Assembly (NCBI GenBank): GCA_022457155.1
Contig: JAJGOT010000200.1
Coordinates: 806,001 to 870,000 of the forward strand
Direction of reading: 5' to 3'
DNA length: 64,000 bases
From: Cladopsammia gracilis
Lineage: Eukaryota; Cnidaria; Anthozoa; Scleractinia; Dendrophylliidae
Position 1 is the first letter of the stretch; every line of letters starts with the position of its first letter. The notes beneath the pieces are model-generated. The model did no database searches. It saw only the letters and a program-made list of their open reading frames with translations, and was not told the origin of the DNA. Shown piece after piece: positions 59,601 to 64,000 of this stretch. The position numbers were made by a program, and so were the translations under genes.

Positions 59601-62600
59601 TGGAGCCCTGGAACTCTTCATTTCCAGTTTTTAGTCATACTAAAAATTGGGCATTGTTTTGGGTTGTTGGGATATTTTTAGGTGTCATGTTAGCACATGG
59701 GATTTTTATGGGATTTTCAAGCATTTCACTTTTGCCCATAGGGAATTTGGAGGAGTGTTGAATCATGACTCCATCCCCACTTATCCCCTGTCACTTTTAA
59801 ACCTGAATACCCCCCCTCCCCCCCTCAACCCCTTAGGCAATAGCTTATCATTGCAAATATACCCCATCCAGATCTTCTGCTTTTATTTAATTTTTCACAG
59901 AAAACTTGCATACATCTGCTTTTTTTGTCCAGTGGAAAATGTCATCATATTGTCTAAAAGCCGTTGTGTGGGTAAAGTGCGAAAAGCTGATAATTATAAG
60001 AGAATAGCTTGGGTGCCGAAAGTTAATTATTTTGTTGTTTGTTCAACACAGGATGACTTGTCAAGAAGTGTGCTCTCCTTGCAGACAGAGAAACTTGAAC
60101 TGGAAAAACAGGTACAGTTCATAATTTATTTTCATTGGTTTCCTTCTTTGCACATATTGACCTCATTTTTGTTTAATTAATATACTACGATTATCAGTTG
60201 AGTAAGCCACGAGGGATGTTTGGTGACGAAGTTTTGCCGTTAAAACTACGTTGTTGTCAAGGGCAACGTGCTACGTTTTCAACGGTAACTTGTCTGTGAT
60301 TGGACGTCATCAGTAACAAAACGCGTTACCGTTGGAAACGTAGCAAGTTGCCCTTGACAACAACGTAGTTTTAACGGCCAAACTTCGTCACCAAACATCG
60401 CTCGTGGCTTGCTCAACTGATAATCGTAGTAACTGAACAGATGAACAGCTAATGTCAAAAACTTGTAAAAACATAAAATAAATACAGAATCGCATTTTAA
60501 CTTTAAAAGATGAGATATTAAAACGCGCTGAGTTGGCCTCAAAATGGCGGAAATCGCGTTTCCGAGGACTTGAAATTTCAAACTTTTCCGGGAGAGGATG
60601 CCCCCGGGACCCCCTGCAGGGGAGATGCCTTCGGCGGTCCCCTTCATCGAACCCCTTCTGCTAAAAACCTGGATCTGCCCCAGCACGTTAAGATGTTTTG
60701 CCGCTTAATAGGGGTTTTATTTGCAGTATTATAGTGACAATAAATTCAGGACTTTGATGACTGGCCGCTTAAAAGAGGGTGGCCGCTTAATAGGGGTTCG
60801 ACTGTACACTTATTTTTAACATAAACATGGGTTAGATATTGAAATTATACGATTCAAATCGCTTGTGTATTTGCTGGTGCAGTGCATACGAAACAAAGTT
60901 GGGACCCACACCTTTGCTATGCGTTTTGCATGGACATCCTACTAATTTTACAATGGCCAAAATATATGCGCAAGCCTTATGCAGTGATCAGCGAATGGAC
61001 AGGAAAATAAAAAAGAATTTGTCAACGTTTCTATAGCTATTGATAAGTGCTTTGTGCATTGAAATTACTACAAGTTCATATAATTCAAAGTTTAAACCCC
61101 CTGTGGTCTGACCTCTCGTAAGCTAGTCATAGTTCACTTTAAAAAGAGAAATCACAATATAAGCATTATACGGTTCAACCTCTATGTGCGACCACCTCTC
61201 ATAAACGACCACCCCTCCTAAGCTAGCTACGACTTTTCCAAAATACCAAATTTCTCCCAATCAAATCACTATAGTCCAAACCTCTCCTAAGCGACCACTT
61301 TTCCAAAATACCAAATTTCTTCCAGTCAAATCACTATAGTCCAAACCTCTCCTAAGCGACCACTTTTCCAAAATACCAAATTTCTTCCAGTCAAATCACT
61401 ATAGTCCAAACCTCTCCTAAGTGACCACTTTTCCAAAATACCAAATTTCTCCCAATCAAATCACTGTAGTCCAAACCTCTCCTAAGCGACCCCTTTTCCA
61501 AAATACCAAATTTCTTCAGTCAAATCACTATAGTCCAAACCTCTCCTAAGCGACCCCTTTTCCAAAATACCAAATCACTATAGTCCAAACCTCTCCTAAG
61601 CGACCCCTTTTCCAAAATACCAAATTTCTTGCAGTCAAATCACTATAGTCCAAACCTCTCCTAAGCGACCACTTTTCCAAAATACCAAATTTCTTGCAGT
61701 CAAATCACTATAGTCCAAACCTCTCCTAAGCGACCACTTTTCCAAAATACCAAATTTCTTGCAGTCAAATCACTATAGTCCAAACCTCTCCTAAGCGACC
61801 ACTTTTCCAAAATACCAAATTTCTTCAGTCAAATCACTATAGTCCAAACCTCTCCTAAGCGACCCCTTTTCCAAAATACCAAATGTCTTGCAGTCAAATC
61901 ACTATAGTCCAAACCTCTCCTAAGCGACCACTTTTCCAAAATACCAAATTTCTTCAGTCAAATCACTATAGTCCAAACCTCTCCTAAGCGACCCCTTTTC
62001 CAAAATACCAAATTTCTTCAGTCAAATCACTATAGTCCAATCCTCTCCTAAGCGACCCCTTTTCCAAAATACCAAATTTCTTCAGTCAAATCACTATAGT
62101 CCAAACCTCTCCTAAGCGACCCCTTTTCCAAAATACCAAATTTCTTCCAGTCAAATCACTATAGTTCAAACCTCTCCTAAGCGACCACCTCTCCTAAGCG
62201 ACCCCTTTTCCAAAATACCAAATTTCTTCCAGTCAGATCACTATAGTTCAAACCTCTCCTAAGCGACCACTTTTCCAAAATACCAAATTTCTTGCAGTCA
62301 GATCACTATAGTCCAAACCTCTCGTAAGCGACCACCCCTGCTAAGCTACCACTTTTCCAAAATACCAAATTTCTTCCAGTCAAATCACTATAGTCCAAAC
62401 CTCTCCTAAGCGACCACTTTTCCAAAATACCAAATTTCTTGCAGTCAAATCACTATAGTCCAAACCTCTCCTAAGCTACCACTTTTCCAAAATACCAAAT
62501 TTCTTCCTGTCAAATCACTATAGTCCAAACCTCTCCTAAGCGACCACTTTTCCAAAATACCAAATTTCTTGCAGTCAAATCACTATAGTCCAAACCTCTC

Positions 62601-63365
62601 GTAAGCGACCACTTTTCCAAAATACCAAATTTCTTCCAGTCAAATCACTATAGTCCAAACCTCTCCTAAGCGACCCCTTTTCCAAAATACCAAATTTCTT
62701 CAGTCAAATCACTATAGTCCAAACCTCTCCTAAGCGACCCCTTTTCCAAAATACCAAATGTCTTCCAGTCAGATCACTATAGTCCAAACCTCTCCTAAGC
62801 GACCCCTTTTCCAAAATACCAAATTTCTTGCAGTCAGATCACTATAGTCCAAACCTCTCCTAAGCGACCGCGACCACTGTCAATGCCTCTGGAAAGCGAC
62901 CAATCGTTGGCATATTTCAATGTCACTTCAGACACAAATTGAATTGTGTGTTACAGTAGAAGTCCAAATAGCAAATATTGTGTCCCTTGTATCAAAACTT
63001 CAATATGGTACAATATTTTTCGTTGTTAGATGCTTTGTACATTGAATTTACCACAAGTTCATACAGTTATGATTCAAAGTTAAGACTCTTGTGGTGTGAC
63101 CTCGTGTAAGCGATAACCTTGGCTTTTTCATTTTGGGTTATCACTCACGGAGGGTTTGACTGTATTAAATTAAACAATTTAAAGCTCAAAACAAAAGCAA
63201 GTGAGCTGTATTTATTTGGCATTGAAAGTGAATATTTATTCTTGTTCAAGATTTCTGCTTGTACTTTTTAATTCAGATACTCCAAAACACTCAACAGCGT
63301 GAAGGAAAAGTTGAAGTGCTAAGAGTACAACATCAGAGAGAATTGGTCAAATTGGAAGAAAGAAT
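42068..63365 (+). CDS. CCDC78: CCDC78-like protein with degenerate kinesin motor head (3' incomplete)
   Basis: Exons: 42068-42515, 44963-45147, 45482-45678, 47443-47614, 50202-50348, 51369-51494, 53892-53978, 55033-55212, 57746-57847, 59445-59507, 60052-60111, 63277-63365, then onward past the window. Phases agree throughout; the intron after 55212 appears to be GC-AG. Residues 1-334 form a kinesin head: LARVRPP, P-loop GETGSGKS (74-81), FYEVYNEKVRDLL, and SKVTLLLKDALGGNCKT. Residues 335-618 are coiled coil. ISKTLVDVQLENNRIQEDTE (426-445) resembles the coiled coil of vertebrate CCDC78, a centriole/deuterosome-associated protein; that naming is by recalled similarity. The usual NxxSSRSH (switch I) is absent and DLAGSE (switch II) reads ELPGAE, so motility is unlikely. 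Role in centriole or cilium biology is inferred. Confidence 0.85.
44285..44840. repeat. Third, inverted and diverged copy of the 428-bp repeat, split by a SINE
   Basis: Reverse complement of the 26631/27669 repeats, recognisable by AATTACCCCTGAATTGTA, CTATCCAATTACAA and GATGACCAATCGCAATCGAG. Most CG words of the other copies appear here as TG or CA (for example GCGCGCGGTCACGTGG against GTGTGTGGTCACATGG in orientation). A tRNA-like SINE head interrupts it at 44436. Confidence 0.75.
44436..44509 (+). repeat. tRNA-derived SINE head
   Basis: AGTAGCTCAGTGGTTAGAGT resembles a D-arm/A box and GAGTTCAAATCCC a T-arm/B box. The terminal GTTC and GAAC pair. The anticodon stem is weak. It is the same style as the element at 14272-14347. 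Pol III transcription is inferred. Confidence 0.7.
46160..46466 (-). repeat. tRNA-derived SINE with conserved body
   Basis: Read on the minus strand, the tRNA-like head (46466-46396) has GGTGGTCTAGTTGTTAGCGC (D-arm/A box) and GGTGGTTCGAACC (T-arm/B box). It is followed by a body with CACCCAGGTGAATAAATGGG and CAATGGACTAGCATCCCATC, a central-domain style found in many marine-animal SINEs. It lies in an intron of the CCDC78-like gene. Confidence 0.8.
47615..49500. other. Intron 4 of the CCDC78-like gene, left part
   Basis: No exon is seen. The segment around 48240-48700 contains CTGAATCCTGCTC / CTAAATCCTGCTC direct words, and 48960-49140 may be a repeat remnant. Confidence 0.4.
49505..50098. 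repeat. Minisatellite, 17-bp unit AAGGGTGTCCACCTTAT
   Basis: About 34 copies of AAGGGTGTCCACCTTA(T/CA) fill nearly 600 bp. Variants swap CCACC for CCTCC or CTGCC. Each unit begins AAGG and ends CCTT, so it is partly palindromic. The array ends about 100 bp before the splice acceptor of exon 5 (50202). Confidence 0.95.
50202..63365 (+). CDS. CCDC78: Coiled-coil exons 5-12 of the CCDC78-like gene
   Basis: Eight short exons of 60-180 bp, all but the last ending in phase 0, encode heptad-rich sequence such as LQEKNEQLYTRLEEMRTRYS, NNVMELQMFLDNTQADLATT and VAKNEELGLELVTLLNTKEK. No other domain is seen. Short in-phase exons would allow exon skipping without frame loss. The gene runs off the right edge after EERM/I (63365, donor GTAAGT). 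Confidence 0.88.
51040..51227. repeat. Foldback MITE
   Basis: AGACAAATTTGGCTAACGCA and the following TTGTTGTACCCAATT are mirrored by AATTGGGTACAACAATGCGTTAGCCGAATTTGTCT-type sequence at the right. The arms are about 45 bp. It lies in intron 5 of the CCDC78-like gene. Confidence 0.9.
52500..52762. mobile_element. Foldback MITE nested in the 1.7-kb element
   Basis: TGGACCATTAGAAAAGTGATGG is mirrored by CCATCACTTTTCTAATGGTCC. A G-run (left) and C-run (right) lie just inside, followed by A-rich DNA with several AAAAAAAATC words. Confidence 0.88.
52899..53110. mobile_element. Second foldback MITE nested in the 1.7-kb element
   Basis: CTGTGGCTATATGGCC and AACACTAAATGGCCGGCAGTT pair with AACTGCCGGCCATTTAGTGT and GGCCATATAGCCACAG at the right. 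The arms are about 80 bp. Confidence 0.9.
55246..56470. mobile_element. 1.2-kb TIR element (CAGGGCTCGAGACTAAC ends)
   Basis: CAGGGCTCGAGACTAACTTA near 55246 pairs with CATTAGACTCGAGCCCTG ending near 56468, followed on both inner sides by CTAGCCAAA-type words. The interior has direct repeats of a GAAAAACATTGAGAAGATAAG / ACACCTTACGAAC unit (55470-55850) and an inner inverted pair TGCACTATCGAGTTATGGAGC / GCTCCATAACTCGATAGTGC (56237-56365). No transposase is recognised. It starts 33 bp after exon 8 of the CCDC78-like gene. Confidence 0.75.
57112..57386. mobile_element. TIR element (CAATAGCGTTCTGCCCAGAT-type ends)
   Basis: CAATAGCGTTCCGCCCAGAT on the left is mirrored by ATCTGGGCAGAACGCTATTG on the right with one mismatch. 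The interior contains CAGCATTGCATTGTGGGAT and CCCATGATGCTGCGTG as a second imperfect pair. Confidence 0.75.
58190..59153. mobile_element. ~0.96-kb TIR element (ACAGTGGAAGCTCTC ends)
   Basis: ACAGTGGAAGCTCTC is mirrored exactly by GAGAGCTTCCACTGT. Inside both ends are AGCGGACAC / GTGTCCGCTTA words. A short minus-strand ORF (58729-58493) has no recognisable domain. It lies in intron 9 of the CCDC78-like gene. Confidence 0.85.
59210..59240 (+). repeat. T-run followed by G-run
   Basis: A run of T then GGTGGAGGGGGGGGGG lies in intron 9 of the CCDC78-like gene; low complexity. Confidence 0.9.
60183..60431. mobile_element. Foldback MITE, ~110-bp arms
   Basis: TACTACGATTATCAGTTGAG is mirrored by CTCAACTGATAATCGTAGTA. 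CGTTGTTGTCAAGGGCAACG and CTACGTTTTCAACGGTAAC also have clear right-hand partners. The loop is about 25 bp. Confidence 0.92.
61165..62880. repeat. Large minisatellite, ~63-65-bp unit
   Basis: About 25 tandem copies of a unit containing CACTATAGTCCAAACCTCTC, CTAAGCGACCACTTTTCC and AAAATACCAAATTTCTT. Length variants differ mainly at CTTCCAG / CTTGCAG / CTTCAG, and substitutions at ACCAC / ACCCC. It fills more than half of intron 11 of the CCDC78-like gene, 400 bp before exon 12. Confidence 0.97.
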
Positions 63366-63612
63366 GTAAGTTGATTTCTATAGTGTACATCTAAAATACC
63401 TATGTTGCCGTTATTTTCTTGGATGCTTATGAATCAATTTAAAAAAACTTGCAACAAATTAAAATGTTGCTTTAAAAATCTTCCGCGCTCTGAAAATTAA
63501 TGTGAATTTCTAGCGTAGGAATGTTGCGTTAAAAACTGTTTTGTTTAACATCATATCAAGATTGGATTTCCATCAAATCCAGGACAGTTTGACAACAGAA
63601 CACCACTGCATA

Positions 63613-63789
63613 TAGAGCGTATGCACTCACGTGGCAAGCAGCTATGCAAATTTATTGGAACAAAAGAAAGTGTTAACATAAGAAAAGCGTTCAAATCCCA
63701 CAGGATTGTTTTGGTACACCAACATGGCCGCCGTTCTATTGTTTTGGTACACCAATATGGCCGCCGTGACGTCATGTGCATACGCTCTA
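63613..63789. mobile_element. 178-bp MITE, copy 2
   Basis: Identical as read to 21945-22122 over the whole element including TIRs. It is flanked by TA on the left and TT on the right, so the target duplication is imperfect here. It lies in the last visible intron of the CCDC78-like gene. Confidence 0.9.
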
Positions 63790-64000
63790 TTGTCCTGGAC
63801 CCACTTTCACTTTAATGAAGATAGGTTGGTGGGGGAAGTGAGGGAGGAAGGGCCTGAGGATCTTTTGCTACCCAGTCCCATAGCAGTTACAGTGACCCAC
63901 AGCTCAAAACCCTGACCAGTACCGGTACCAGCCCTCATTTATTTTATTTTTGGAAGACAGGACACTGAGTACAAGTTATAAATGGAAGCGACTGGGAACG

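Noticed and set aside
61165..62880. CRISPR-like array
   Set aside because: Units are fully tandem with no unique spacers, in an animal intron; it is a minisatellite.

Overview
The window is animal nuclear DNA. It has long introns with GT-AG borders, short exons, tRNA-derived SINEs, many foldback/TIR elements and several minisatellite arrays. The repeat style (gypsy and DIRS-type elements, dense MITEs) and intron-rich conserved genes fit an anthozoan cnidarian, most likely a stony coral. I cannot fix the genus from sequence alone.

Three protein-coding genes can be assembled from exons. (1) Positions 8073-15003, + strand: the 3' part (last five exons) of cystathionine gamma-lyase (CTH). Its upstream exons, including the PLP-lysine region, lie left of the window. 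(2) Positions 20830-41864, - strand: a complete REXO1-type RNA exonuclease gene of 12 coding exons (about 1,070 residues). It has an N-terminal CCCH finger, an elongin-A-binding-type middle region and a DEDDh exonuclease domain with all catalytic motifs present. (3) Positions 42068-63365, + strand: the 5' part (12 exons, about 618 residues, open at the right edge) of a kinesin-head plus coiled-coil protein whose coiled coil resembles CCDC78. Its motor keeps the P-loop but lacks the usual switch I and switch II signatures. CTH and REXO1 are tail to tail. REXO1 and the kinesin-like gene are head to head, with 203 bp between start codons.

The rest is mobile and repetitive DNA. At 2092-8004 there is a nested TIR element, a 325-bp tandem duplication and an inserted gypsy-type LTR retrotransposon (3231-7795, identical 139-bp LTRs, ATTAC target duplication, one frame break in pol). 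At 8547-11683 lies a decayed DIRS-type (tyrosine recombinase) retroelement inside a CTH intron. At 16.6-20.5 kb the space between the convergent genes holds three minisatellites and a hAT-like element. REXO1 introns hold paired 428-bp repeats, several foldback MITEs and a minisatellite. Introns of the kinesin-like gene hold SINEs, two large minisatellites (17-bp and about 65-bp units) and TIR elements of 0.2-1.7 kb.

The observations I rate highest are the CCDC78-like protein with a degenerate kinesin head, the shared 203-bp promoter, the duplicated 3' splice acceptor of the last REXO1 exon (predicts an alternative C-terminus), the GC-AG intron, hammerhead-like cores at three loci, and a recurring TTAAGG/GGACAC-type motif behind several independent arrays.
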